From the NCBI GenBank assembly GCA_963700955.1, contig CAVOZH010000011.1:124001-188000 (forward strand): DNA of 64,000 bases, given 5' to 3'. The DNA is from Nocardioides_C sp963700955. Its GTDB lineage: Bacteria > Actinomycetota > Actinomycetes > Propionibacteriales > Nocardioidaceae. The position numbers and the translations under genes were made by a program. The notes beneath the pieces were generated by a model, which saw only the letters and a list, made by a program, of their open reading frames with translations, ran no database searches and was not told the DNA's origin. Shown here piece after piece: positions 42,917 to 51,127 of the stretch (positions within the stretch are counted from its first letter, which is position 1; the number at the start of each line of letters is the position of its first letter).

Positions 42917-45208
42917 TCAGCTGTCGAGCGCTCCCGGGAGCGTCCCGGACCAGGCTGCCCGGATCTCCGAGAGCGTGACCGAGAACTGGTCCTGCACGTC
43001 GAGCAGCGCGTCGGCGCCGTTCCCGTCGGTGACCCCGATCCGCACGTGCGGGAAGCCACGGGCAGAGCACATGTCGGTGAACCGCACCTCCTCGCTGCGC
43101 GGCACCGCGACGATCGCCCGGGCGGCGGACTCGCTGAACAGCGCCACGAACGGGTCGAGCTCGTCGGGGAACCACACCCGCGCACCGATGCCCCGGCGCA
43201 GGCAGGACTCGACCAGCGCCTGCGCGAGACCGCCGTCCGACAGGTCGTGGGCGGCATCGATGAGTCCGTCGCGTGACGCGTTCACGAGGATGTCGGCAAG
43301 CTCTCGCTCGGCGTCGAGGTCGACCTGCGGCGGGCGGCCGCCGAGGTGTCCGTGCACCACGCTGGCCCACTCCGAGCCCGACAGCTCCTCGCGCGTCGTA
43401 CCGAGCAGGTAGATCTGCTGGCCCTCGGCCACGAAACCCGAGGGAGTACGACGGGCGACGTCGTCGATCACGCCGAGGACGGCGACCACCGGGGTGGGCA
43501 GGATCGCCGTGGTCCCGGTCTGGTTGTACAGGCTCACGTTGCCGCCGGTCACGGGGACACCGAGGTCGCGGCAGCCGTCCGCGAGGCCACGCACGGCCTC
43601 CGCGAACTGCCACATCACCTCGGGGTCCTCGGGCGAGCCGAAGTTGAGGCAGTCGCTGACGGCGAGCGGACGGGCACCGGAGGTGGCGACGTTGCGGTAG
43701 GACTCGGCGAGGGCGAGCTGCGCACCGGTGTACGGGTCGAGCTTGGCGAACCGCCCGTTGCAGTCGGTGGACACCGCGACCCCGAGGCCGCTCTCCTCGT
43801 CGACGCGCACCATGCCCGAGTCCTCCGGCTGCGCGAGGACGGTGTTGCCCTGGACGTAGCGGTCGTACTGGTCGGTGATCCAGGACTTGTCGCACAGGTT
43901 CGGGCTGGCCACCATGCGCAGAAGCGTCTTGCGGAGCTCGTCGGCGGTCGTGGGGCGGGCGAGCGCCTCGGCCGCGTCGGCCTGGAGTGCGTCCTGCCAG
44001 CTCGGCCGCTCGTAGGGCCGGTTGTAGACGGGACCCTCGTGGGCCACCGTGCGCGGGGGTACGTCGACCACGGTCTCGCCGTGCCAGTCGATCACAAGCC
44101 GACCCGTGTCCGTGACCTCGCCGATGACGGTGGCGTCGACCTCCCACTTCTTGCAGATCTCGAGGAACCGGCCGACCTTCTCCGGCTCGACGACCGCCAT
44201 CATCCGCTCCTGCGACTCCGACATGAGGATCTCCTCGGGAGCCAGCGAGGAGTCGCGCAACGGCACCAGGTCGAGGTCGACGTGCATGCCGCCGTCTCCG
44301 GCCGACGCGAGCTCGGAGGTCGCGCACGAGAGTCCCGCGCCGCCGAGGTCCTGGATGCCGGCGACGAGGTCCTCGGCGAAGATCTCGAGCGTGCACTCGA
44401 TGAGCAGCTTCTCCATGAACGGGTCGCCGACCTGCACTGCCGGCCGTTTGGCGGGGCCGCCGGCGTCGAACGTCTCGCTGGCGAGCACCGACACGCCGCC
44501 GATCCCGTCGCCTCCCGTGAGCGCGCCGTACAGGATCACCTTGTTGCCGACGCCGGACGCCTGGGCGGTCTGGAGCTCGTCGTGCCGCAGCACCCCGACA
44601 CACAGCGCGTTGACGAGCGGGTTGCCGAGGTAGGACTCGTCGAAGACCGCCTCGCCACCGATGTTGGGCAGGCCGAGACAGTTGCCGTAGCCACCGACGC
44701 CGGCGACGATCCCGGGCAGCACGCGGTGCGTGTCGTCCGCGTCGAGGGGGCCGAAGCGCAGCGGGTCCATGACCGCGACGGGGCGGGCTCCCATGGCCAG
44801 GATGTCGCGGACGATGCCGCCGACCCCGGTGGCCGCGCCCTGGTAGGGCTCGACGTACGACGGGTGGTTGTGCGACTCGACCTTGAAGGTGACGGCGTAC
44901 CCGTCACCGATGTCGACGACGCCGGCGTTCTCGCCGATCCCCGCCATCAGCGACGTGCGCATCTCGTCGGTGACCTTCTCGCCGAACTGGCGCAGGTGGA
45001 CCTTGCTCGACTTGTAGGAGCAGTGCTCGCTCCACATCACGGAGTACATCGCGAGCTCGGAGGAGCTCGGGCGACGGCCGAGGATCTCGCGGATCCGTTC
45101 GTACTCGTCCTGCTTGAGCCCGAGGTCGGCCCAGGGCTGCTCGTGTTCGGGGTCTCTGCTCGCGATCTCGACGGTGTCGAGCCGGGAGTCAGGGCGCTGT
45201 TGGGTCAC
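42917..45208 (-). CDS. purL: Phosphoribosylformylglycinamidine synthase, small-type PurL subunit
   Basis: A 763-residue subunit of FGAM synthase, which turns FGAR into FGAM with ammonia from PurQ and help from PurS. Features include MYSVMWSEHCSYKSSK, FKVESHNHPSYVEPYQGAATGVGGI, MGARPVAV, the ATP-binding DLGGAGLSCATSELA, VTGGNVSLYNQT and AAHDLSDGGLAQALVES. The length is that of the three-subunit (PurSQL) system. The GTG at 45208 gives the normal N-terminus, although the ribosome site is weak. Unlike the usual purS-purQ-purL order, a divergent sugar dehydrogenase gene lies between purQ and purL, so purL must have its own promoter. Confidence 0.96.
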   Translation of the reverse strand: MTQQRPDSRLDTVEIASRDPEHEQPWADLGLKQDEYERIREILGRRPSSSELAMYSVMWSEHCSYKSSKVHLRQFGEKVTDEMRTSLMAGIGENAGVVDIGDGYAVTFKVESHNHPSYVEPYQGAATGVGGIVRDILAMGARPVAVMDPLRFGPLDADDTHRVLPGIVAGVGGYGNCLGLPNIGGEAVFDESYLGNPLVNALCVGVLRHDELQTAQASGVGNKVILYGALTGGDGIGGVSVLASETFDAGGPAKRPAVQVGDPFMEKLLIECTLEIFAEDLVAGIQDLGGAGLSCATSELASAGDGGMHVDLDLVPLRDSSLAPEEILMSESQERMMAVVEPEKVGRFLEICKKWEVDATVIGEVTDTGRLVIDWHGETVVDVPPRTVAHEGPVYNRPYERPSWQDALQADAAEALARPTTADELRKTLLRMVASPNLCDKSWITDQYDRYVQGNTVLAQPEDSGMVRVDEESGLGVAVSTDCNGRFAKLDPYTGAQLALAESYRNVATSGARPLAVSDCLNFGSPEDPEVMWQFAEAVRGLADGCRDLGVPVTGGNVSLYNQTGTTAILPTPVVAVLGVIDDVARRTPSGFVAEGQQIYLLGTTREELSGSEWASVVHGHLGGRPPQVDLDAERELADILVNASRDGLIDAAHDLSDGGLAQALVESCLRRGIGARVWFPDELDPFVALFSESAARAIVAVPRSEEVRFTDMCSARGFPHVRIGVTDGNGADALLDVQDQFSVTLSEIRAAWSGTLPGALDS

Positions 45209-45418
45209 CGATGTTGACTTTCGGATCGGTCGATCAGGACGGTGTGGCCGCGGCCAATCTACCTTCCGGGCCGCCTCCGTCCCGCGTCAGCCCGGCTGCC
45301 GGAACCAGCTTCAGGTCTGTCGCCGGGCAACACCGCCGTGGCAAGGTATGGCCTACGCGCCCCATGCGCACCGTGCATCGCCACCTGCCACACCCGGCAC
45401 TCACGACGGAGATGAGCC

Positions 45419-46483
45419 ATGGACCGACGTACCTTGCTCAAAGCGGGACTGGCCACGACCGCTGGAGGGCTGCTCGTCCCCACGGCCGTCGGCCTCAACG
45501 AGTCCGCGGAGGCCGCTCCTCGCGTCGTCAAGACGCTCGCCCACGACCTCTCCACGCCATGGGGCATCGCCTTCCTGCCGAACGGCGACGCCCTCGTGGG
45601 CGAGCGCGACTCGGGGAGGGTGCACCGGGTCAGGAAGACGGGCGGCCGCCGCCAGGTCGGGCGGCTCAGGGTGCGCAGCGAGAAGGCCAACTGGGGTGAG
45701 AGCGGCCTTCTCGGGCTGGCGCTCTCCCCGAGCTTTCGCAACGACCACTGGGTCTACGCCTACCTCTCCACGGGCTCCGACAACCGCATCGTGCGGATGC
45801 GCCTCAGCAACGGCTCGCTCGGCCGCCCGCACGTCGTCCTCGCGGGCATCCCGACGAACACCCACCACAACGGCGGCCGCCTCGTGTTCCACGGCGGCCT
45901 TCTCTACGCCAGCACCGGCGACGCCGAGAACGGCAACCTCGCCCAGCGCCGCGGGTCGCTGGCCGGCAAGATCCTGCGGATGACCCCGGACGGCCGCGTC
46001 CCTCGGGGCAACCCGTTCGGGAACCACACCTGGTCCTTCGGCCACCGCAACGTCGAGGGAATCGCGTTCGACGGCAAGGGCAACCTCTGGGCCAGCGAGT
46101 TCGGCGAGGACCGCTGGGACGAGCTGAACCGGATCGTGAAGGGCGGCAACTACGGCTGGCCGTACGCCGAGGGCGGCGACGGCCGTGGCGGCTACCGCGA
46201 CCCGCTGACGAGGTGGCGACCCGAGAACTGCTCGCCGAGCGGCGTGGCCATCGCCGGAGGCCGGGCGTACCTCGGCGCGCTTCGCGGGCACGCCCTGTGG
46301 GCGGTGCGGCTGTACGGCCCCAACGCCGGCCGTCGCGTGCGCTACTTCCACGAGCGGTTCGGGCGGATCCGGACCGTTCAGAGGGCCCCGGACGGGTCGC
46401 TGTGGATCACCACGAGCAACCACGACGGGCGGCCCTCACCGGCCGCGCCCCACGACGACCGGATCCTTCGAGTCGTGGTCTGA
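45419..46483 (+). CDS. Tat-exported PQQ-dependent sugar dehydrogenase-like (GSDH) protein
   Basis: A 354-residue beta-propeller protein of the glucose/sorbosone dehydrogenase family. The N-terminus MDRRTLLKAGLATTAGGLL is a twin-arginine signal. Propeller motifs follow: LSTPWGIAFLPNGDALVGERDSG-like opening, GESGLLGLALSPSF, NTHHNGGRLVFHGGLLYASTGDA, GHRNVEGIAFD, ASEFGEDRWDELNRI and GGNYGWPYAEG. These match soluble PQQ enzymes, including the conserved HNGG (catalytic His region). It would oxidise sugars outside the membrane if PQQ is available; no pqq genes are visible. GGAG precedes the ATG. It interrupts the purQ-purL arrangement on the opposite strand. Confidence 0.87.
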   Translation: MDRRTLLKAGLATTAGGLLVPTAVGLNESAEAAPRVVKTLAHDLSTPWGIAFLPNGDALVGERDSGRVHRVRKTGGRRQVGRLRVRSEKANWGESGLLGLALSPSFRNDHWVYAYLSTGSDNRIVRMRLSNGSLGRPHVVLAGIPTNTHHNGGRLVFHGGLLYASTGDAENGNLAQRRGSLAGKILRMTPDGRVPRGNPFGNHTWSFGHRNVEGIAFDGKGNLWASEFGEDRWDELNRIVKGGNYGWPYAEGGDGRGGYRDPLTRWRPENCSPSGVAIAGGRAYLGALRGHALWAVRLYGPNAGRRVRYFHERFGRIRTVQRAPDGSLWITTSNHDGRPSPAAPHDDRILRVVV

Positions 46484-46490
46484 GCCGCGC

Positions 46491-47162
46491 TCAGGCGCGA
46501 AGCAGCTGGGACACCGCGGAGGTGAAGAACGCCAGCCCGTCCGTGCCCGGACCACAGAGGTCCTCGACGGCGTGCTCCGGGTGTGGCATGAGGCCCACGA
46601 CGTTGCCGGCCTCGTTCGTGATGCCGGCGATGTCGCGCAACGACCCGTTGGGGTTGACCTCGAGGTAGCGGGCCACGACGCGGCCCTCCCCTTCGAGCCG
46701 GTCCAGGGTGTCCTCGTCGGCGACGTACTTCCCCTCGCCGTTCTTCAGGACGACGGTGATCTCGGCACCCTCGTCGTACTCCGAGGTCCAGGGGGTCTTG
46801 TTGTTCTCGATGCGGAGCCTCTGGTCGCGGCAGACGAACTTCCGGGCGTCGTTGCGGATCAGCGCCCCCGGCAGGAGGTGGGACTCGCAGAGGATCTGGA
46901 AGCCGTTGCAGATGCCGAGCACGGGCATGCCCTTTCCGGCGGCCGCGACGACCTCTGTCATGACCGGAGAGAACCTCGAGATGGCGCCGCAGCGGAGGTA
47001 GTCGCCGTACGAGAAGCCACCCGGGAGGACCACCGCGTCCACACCGCGGAGATCGTGCTCGTCGTGCCAGAGCGCGACCGCCTCACCGCCGGCGAAGCCG
47101 ACCGCGCGCGACGCGTCGACGTCGTCGAGCGAACCGGGGAAGGTGACGACGCCGATCCTCAC
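46491..47162 (-). CDS. purQ: FGAM synthase glutaminase subunit
   Basis: A 223-residue class I glutamine amidotransferase that feeds ammonia to PurL. The nucleophile Cys lies in VLGICNGFQIL and the His-Glu pair in GLMPHPEHAVED. RIGVVTFPGSLDDVD and VLPGGFSYGDYLRCGAI are PurQ-specific. The GTG at 47162 overlaps the purS stop (GTGA), so purS and purQ are translationally coupled. Its stop lies seven bases from the stop of the convergent sugar dehydrogenase gene. Confidence 0.96.
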   Translation of the reverse strand: MRIGVVTFPGSLDDVDASRAVGFAGGEAVALWHDEHDLRGVDAVVLPGGFSYGDYLRCGAISRFSPVMTEVVAAAGKGMPVLGICNGFQILCESHLLPGALIRNDARKFVCRDQRLRIENNKTPWTSEYDEGAEITVVLKNGEGKYVADEDTLDRLEGEGRVVARYLEVNPNGSLRDIAGITNEAGNVVGLMPHPEHAVEDLCGPGTDGLAFFTSAVSQLLRA

Positions 47163-47407
47163 GCCTGGTCCTCCACGTGCACGGTGAAGTCCTCGATCAC
47201 CGGGTTCGACAGGAGCTTCTCGGCGATGTCGTGGATCTCTGCGAGCCTCGCGTCGGTCAGCTCGTCGACCTCGAGCTCGAAGCGCTTGCCCTGGCGGACG
47301 TCGCTGACGCCGGTGACCCCGAGCCGAGGCAGTGCGCCGTGCACGGCCTTGCCCTGGGGGTCGAGGATCTCGGGCTTGAGCATGACGTCGACGACGACAC
47401 GGGCCAC
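47159..47407 (-). CDS. purS: FGAM synthase PurS subunit
   Basis: An 82-residue subunit that bridges PurQ and PurL. VARVVVDVMLKPEILDPQGKAV, LPRLGVTGVSDVRQGKRFEL and a closing LLSNPVIEDFTVHVE are typical of PurS. The GTG at 47407 has AAGGAG seven bases upstream, while the much longer open frame above it is unrelated, so the short form is right. It is the first gene of purS-purQ and is separated from the T7SS genes by 128 bp. Confidence 0.95.
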   Translation of the reverse strand: MARVVVDVMLKPEILDPQGKAVHGALPRLGVTGVSDVRQGKRFELEVDELTDARLAEIHDIAEKLLSNPVIEDFTVHVEDQA

Positions 47408-47535
47408 GGGAGGGCTCCTTGGAGGTGGGCGCTGGGCGGGCAGGCCCAGTCTAGAGCCGGGCCCGGTCGCTCTCCGACGCAGTCCGCTGTGGCGTACCAC
47501 GGACGGGCGCGCGTGGCGAGCCGCGAAGCGCCGGC

Positions 47536-48795
47536 TCAGACCCTCTGAGAGGTCGGGCGCTCGCGACGGCGACGCAGGGCGGGGCCCACCAGAGGCCGCA
47601 GCAGGAACGCCAGCCCGACCGCGCCGACCCCCGACAACAGCCACCACAGCATGTCCTCGCGCAGCGGGGCCAACGGATCCGTACGCGGCTCGATGGGCGG
47701 CATGCCGCCGGCCCCGTCGCTCGACACCGTCTCCCGCCCTCCAGGGAGAGGTGGTCCGGGACGGCTCGGGTCGAGCGTGAGAGAGAGCGCCTCCACCGGC
47801 TGCACCAGACCCCACCCCCGGACGTCGTCGCGCTGGTCTCGTCGTGGGCGGTCAGCGCTCGCGGTCAGCCGGTAGATGATCTCTTCGGCCGTCTCGTGCG
47901 GGTACCTCGCTCGCAGCAGCGCCACCACGCCGCTGACGTAGCCGGTGGCGTAGCTGGAGTACGGCATCTCCGGTCCGACGAGGCAGTCCCCGCCCGACTT
48001 GTAGGCGGTCAGCACGTTCTGCCCCGGCGCGTAGACGTCGATCTGTGGGCCGTGGATGGAGCTCGACGTGACCCGGTCGAAGTCGTCGGACGCTGCGACG
48101 CCCACGACACCGGGCAGCGCGGCTGGGTAACGCAGCCCGTCCTGCTCCTCCTCGCTGGTGCGGTTGCCACCGGAGGCCACCACCACGACGTCCCGCTTCA
48201 CGGCGTACCGCACGGCCGCTCGCAGCGCGGGGTCGTCGGTCCGCGTGCTCATCGAGACGTTGATGACGTCGGCGCCGTTCTTCGCGGCCCACTCGATGCC
48301 TCGGGCCATCCGGGCCACGTCGGGGAGCTGGGCGGCAGGCACGACGGCATCACCGGTCTGCCCCTGGACGAAGACCCGCACGGGGAGGATGGTCGCGCTC
48401 GGGGCGATGCCGTAGACCGCGGAACCCTCGACGGGGCGGGCCGCGATCAGGCCCGCGACGGCGGTCCCGTGCCCCCAGAGGTCGGTCCGGCCGCCGGGGT
48501 CGCCATCGCCCTGGACGAACGACCGCCCCGGTATCACCGCCTCGCGCAGGTGCGCGTTGTCCGCGGCAACACCCGAGTCGACGACCGCGACGGTGATCCC
48601 CTCTCCGGTCTCGAGACGCCATGCGGTCCCCACCGCGAGTCGTTGCAGAGCCTTCGACGGCTGGTCGACGTAGCGGGCACCGCCCTCACCGCAGGGAACG
48701 TCGGCCGACGCGGGTGCTTGGGCGAGTGCCGGCCAGACCGTCATGACCGCGACGGCCAGGAGGGCCCGACCAGCTCGATTCAGGGCAGGGGTCAT
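47536..48795 (-). CDS. mycP: Mycosin-like serine protease of T7SS (first, membrane-anchored)
   Basis: A 419-residue subtilase with a signal peptide (about 1-32) and a C-terminal membrane helix (about 385-405) followed by a basic tail, the mycosin layout. Asp73 (VVDSGV) and His109 (WGHGTAVAG) are canonical, and Asn211 in ASGGN fits the oxyanion position. The Ser loop is unusual: the normal GTSFAAP reads YSSYATG, so Ser281 is kept but the flanking Gly-Thr and Pro are lost. Activity is therefore uncertain. Its ATG overlaps the eccB stop (ATGA). It is the last gene of the T7SS transcript on this strand. Mycosins stabilise the ESX membrane complex and cleave substrates. Confidence 0.88.
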   Translation of the reverse strand: MTPALNRAGRALLAVAVMTVWPALAQAPASADVPCGEGGARYVDQPSKALQRLAVGTAWRLETGEGITVAVVDSGVAADNAHLREAVIPGRSFVQGDGDPGGRTDLWGHGTAVAGLIAARPVEGSAVYGIAPSATILPVRVFVQGQTGDAVVPAAQLPDVARMARGIEWAAKNGADVINVSMSTRTDDPALRAAVRYAVKRDVVVVASGGNRTSEEEQDGLRYPAALPGVVGVAASDDFDRVTSSSIHGPQIDVYAPGQNVLTAYKSGGDCLVGPEMPYSSYATGYVSGVVALLRARYPHETAEEIIYRLTASADRPRRDQRDDVRGWGLVQPVEALSLTLDPSRPGPPLPGGRETVSSDGAGGMPPIEPRTDPLAPLREDMLWWLLSGVGAVGLAFLLRPLVGPALRRRRERPTSQRV

Positions 48796-50150
48796 GGTGA
48801 GACCGCAGGGCGCCAGGCGCGCTCCCGGCTGAGCTCGGGACCATCGGGGAAGAGGTCCGTCCAGGAGATCGGTACGTCCGCCGGGGCGACACCGTCGTAG
48901 CCGAGTCGTGCCAACGTTTCGCTGACCGTGCCGCCGAGCGGGTACCGCGTCCCGGAGGCGTCGACGAGGTAGAGGCTGCCGCGGTTCAGCACAGCTCCCC
49001 CAGTGGCCTGCACGAGCGCGCCGTGTCCGCTGTCCACCTCGACGCTGCGTGCCGGGCCCCCGGTCGCCGGCACCGCGGCTTCGCCGACCGGCGCGGCCAG
49101 GTGCACGGTCGCTGCCTTGCCGTCCTCGGTCTCGAGGAGCGCGCAGAGCGACCCGGTCGTGTCGTCGGCCGGAGGCACGTAGGACCGTACGGCGTCCGGC
49201 CAGTCCGACGGGGCCGGCTCCTGCGCGGAGGACGGCAGCGAGGCGATCTCACCGGCGCCGACCTTCACCTTGGGCAGGTCGGCCCCCTGCCCGCCTGAGC
49301 GGTAGACCGCGTAGTCGACGTCGCTCAGGCCGACGAGCCCGTCCTCGGCGAGCACGAACGGCCGCCCGTCGACGAGGAGGATGCTCCCGATGCGGCTGGC
49401 GGCGGCCGGAGCGGCGAGGCCCGCGGGGACCGGGCGACCACTCCCGGTCACCTTGAACGGCGTGAGCTCGGTGCCGAGCGGGAAGAGGTCCAGCCACACT
49501 CCGGGGACCGGTCGGGCGGTCTGGCCGTCGAGGCCCAGCGCCCGCAGCGTCGCGTCTCGGTGTGCAGCCGGCACCGGGTACCGGTTCCCTCCGGTGACCA
49601 CGTACGTCGTACCGGCGGCCTCGACGAGGACGGCGTCGCGCCCCGCGGACCGGGCACCCGGCTGCTCACTGAGCCGGGTCTTGACCTGTTGTGCGTCGCC
49701 GACGCAGGACGTCCAACCCGTCTGCACGAGTGCGTGCGACGAGGGCAGCGCGTCGGGCGCGCCGGGGATCCCGATGGTCACGCCGGGAGTCTGCTCGGCG
49801 ATCTTGTCCTCCGGCGCGAAGGTGAGCTTGAAGTCGTCGAGGAGCAGCCGGGCGGAGGTGGTGTTGATGACGGGGTACAGCTTTCCCTGGTAGGCGAGGT
49901 ACCGGGACCCGGTGTCCTTGCCGACGACCAGCCCGTGCTCGTTCCAGTCGTGAGGGAGAGTGTCCTTGAAGAAGCCCGCGATGCCCGCGCCTGCGACGAG
50001 CAGCACGGCAAGAACCACCCCGCCCACGAGGGTGCGTCCCGGCCGCACGGGTTCGACCTCGCGGCCGCCGGGGGCTCCGCTGATGAAGGCGGTGACCAGG
50101 CGGCGCCGGTTGAAGGAGTGCGCCTCGACGAGATCGCGCTTGCTTGACAT
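48792..50150 (-). CDS. eccB: T7SS membrane component EccB
   Basis: A 452-residue protein with the EccB plan: a short cytoplasmic part MSSKRDLVEAHSFNRRRLVTAF, one membrane helix (about residues 41-62) and a large external domain with repeated beta units. The external part repeatedly pairs an SxxLLxDGxxY/PV-like strand with ALGL or LGY segments (LRALGLDGQTARPVPGVWLDLFPLGTELTP, LARLGYDGVAPADVPISWTDLFPDGPELS by eye). Two Cys residues (SCVGDAQQV and SLCALL) could form the usual disulfide. EccB is one of the core subunits of the secretion pore. The ATG at 50150 is the family start. Its stop overlaps mycP. Confidence 0.92.
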   Translation of the reverse strand: MSSKRDLVEAHSFNRRRLVTAFISGAPGGREVEPVRPGRTLVGGVVLAVLLVAGAGIAGFFKDTLPHDWNEHGLVVGKDTGSRYLAYQGKLYPVINTTSARLLLDDFKLTFAPEDKIAEQTPGVTIGIPGAPDALPSSHALVQTGWTSCVGDAQQVKTRLSEQPGARSAGRDAVLVEAAGTTYVVTGGNRYPVPAAHRDATLRALGLDGQTARPVPGVWLDLFPLGTELTPFKVTGSGRPVPAGLAAPAAASRIGSILLVDGRPFVLAEDGLVGLSDVDYAVYRSGGQGADLPKVKVGAGEIASLPSSAQEPAPSDWPDAVRSYVPPADDTTGSLCALLETEDGKAATVHLAAPVGEAAVPATGGPARSVEVDSGHGALVQATGGAVLNRGSLYLVDASGTRYPLGGTVSETLARLGYDGVAPADVPISWTDLFPDGPELSRERAWRPAVSP

Positions 50151-50187
50151 GTCCTCAGATCCTGCTTCGTGCGTCCCGGCGACGGAC

Positions 50188-50221
50188 GGCGTGGGTGGGC
50201 GGACGTCCGCTCACCCACGCC
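50188..50221 (-). terminator. Terminator hairpin after sortase-type repeat protein gene
   Basis: GGCGTGGGTG (50188-50197) pairs with CACCCACGCC (50212-50221), and the stem continues through one G-T pair into GCGGA/TCCGC. It separates the repeat-protein gene from eccB. Confidence 0.8.
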
Positions 50222-50246
50222 GGCGTCTTCGGGTCGCGACGGGCGT

Positions 50247-51080
50247 TCAGGCCCGGTGCGCTCCAGCGTTGCGAGTGCGGCGACGCATCAGGGTTGCGCC
50301 GACGACCAGCATCAGACCGCCGACAACGGTCAGCGGGAGATCGGACGAGGAGCTACCGGTCGCCGGAAGGGCCCCGTTGGGCCGCGCCGCGGGCGCGGCC
50401 CCGGCTGCTGTCTCCTCGCCGAGCGCCACCGCACGGCACAGCACCGGGTCGGTGCACCCGACGACGTCCTGCTCGTCGGGTGATGCGGTGGCTCCGGGGA
50501 CGCTGCCCTCGGCGTGCGCGCCGCCGTCGTAGGAGCCCTGGCCCGCGTCGACGCCGCCGCCAGAGCCGTTGTGCCCGGAACCGTTGTGCCCGGAACCGTT
50601 GTGGCCGCCGTTGCCCTTGCCCGGCTTCGTCCCGGGCTCAGGCTGAGGCTGGGTCGGGCACAGGCTGGGGTTGACCTCGCACAGCGTCGGGCCGGGGTCG
50701 ACCGGCGGCTCGACCGGCGGGTCGACCGGCGGGTCGACCGGGGGCGGCTCTTCACAGAGGGCCGGATCGGAGTCGCACGGGTCGACCGGCGGGTCAACCG
50801 GCGGGTCGACCGGCGGAGGCTCTTCGCACAGACTCGGGTCGGTCTCGCAGGTCGGGACCGGCGGCGGGTCGGCCGGCGGCTCACACAGGGTCGGCTCGGT
50901 GTCACACGTCGGGAGCGGCGGAGTGTCGCTCACGGCCTGCATCGTGACCGTCGGCTCGGTGGCAGTGATGGCGCCGGTGTCGCCGTACACCGGACCGAGG
51001 CCGAGCAGCGCCATCCCTCCCACCGTCAGTCCTACAGCGGCAAGCCTTCGCCCGATGATCATGGTCTTCCTCTTCTTCAT
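50247..51080 (-). CDS. Sortase-type (LPATG) surface protein with Cys-x6-Cys/Pro repeats, inside the T7SS locus
   Basis: A 277-residue protein. A signal-like N-terminus (MKKRKTMIIGRRLAAVGLTV, about 1-33) is followed by four repeats with the pattern C-x3-P-x-L-C at Cys59/66, 78/85, 102/109 and 134/141, and a shorter fifth at Cys209/215. The spacers are runs of Pro-Pro-Val-Asp. A GSGHN repeat (about 160-174) precedes the end, where LPATG (238-242), a hydrophobic helix and RRRTRN form a sortase anchor. It should be a wall-linked, rod-like protein with small disulfide or metal-binding loops. It lies between eccD and eccB, with its own terminator. No known T7SS component looks like this. Confidence 0.8.
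   Translation of the reverse strand: MKKRKTMIIGRRLAAVGLTVGGMALLGLGPVYGDTGAITATEPTVTMQAVSDTPPLPTCDTEPTLCEPPADPPPVPTCETDPSLCEEPPPVDPPVDPPVDPCDSDPALCEEPPPVDPPVDPPVEPPVDPGPTLCEVNPSLCPTQPQPEPGTKPGKGNGGHNGSGHNGSGHNGSGGGVDAGQGSYDGGAHAEGSVPGATASPDEQDVVGCTDPVLCRAVALGEETAAGAAPAARPNGALPATGSSSSDLPLTVVGGLMLVVGATLMRRRTRNAGAHRA
50693..50820. repeat. 12-base coding minisatellite in the surface protein gene
   Basis: Two arrays of the unit GTCGACCGGCGG, near 50697-50745 and 50780-50815, separated by unique sequence encoding a Cys pair. They encode the Pro-Pro-Val-Asp spacers. Such arrays can change length by slippage. The spacing is too short and coding for CRISPR. Confidence 0.8.
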
Positions 51081-51127
51081 CTCTGTTGACCCCCCATTGG
51101 TTCGATCTTCTTGATGCGGTCTGGTGC

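Noticed and set aside
50693..50820. Short tandem repeats that could suggest a CRISPR array
   Set aside because: Units are 12 bases without unique spacers of equal length and lie in frame inside a gene, encoding Pro-Pro-Val-Asp runs.
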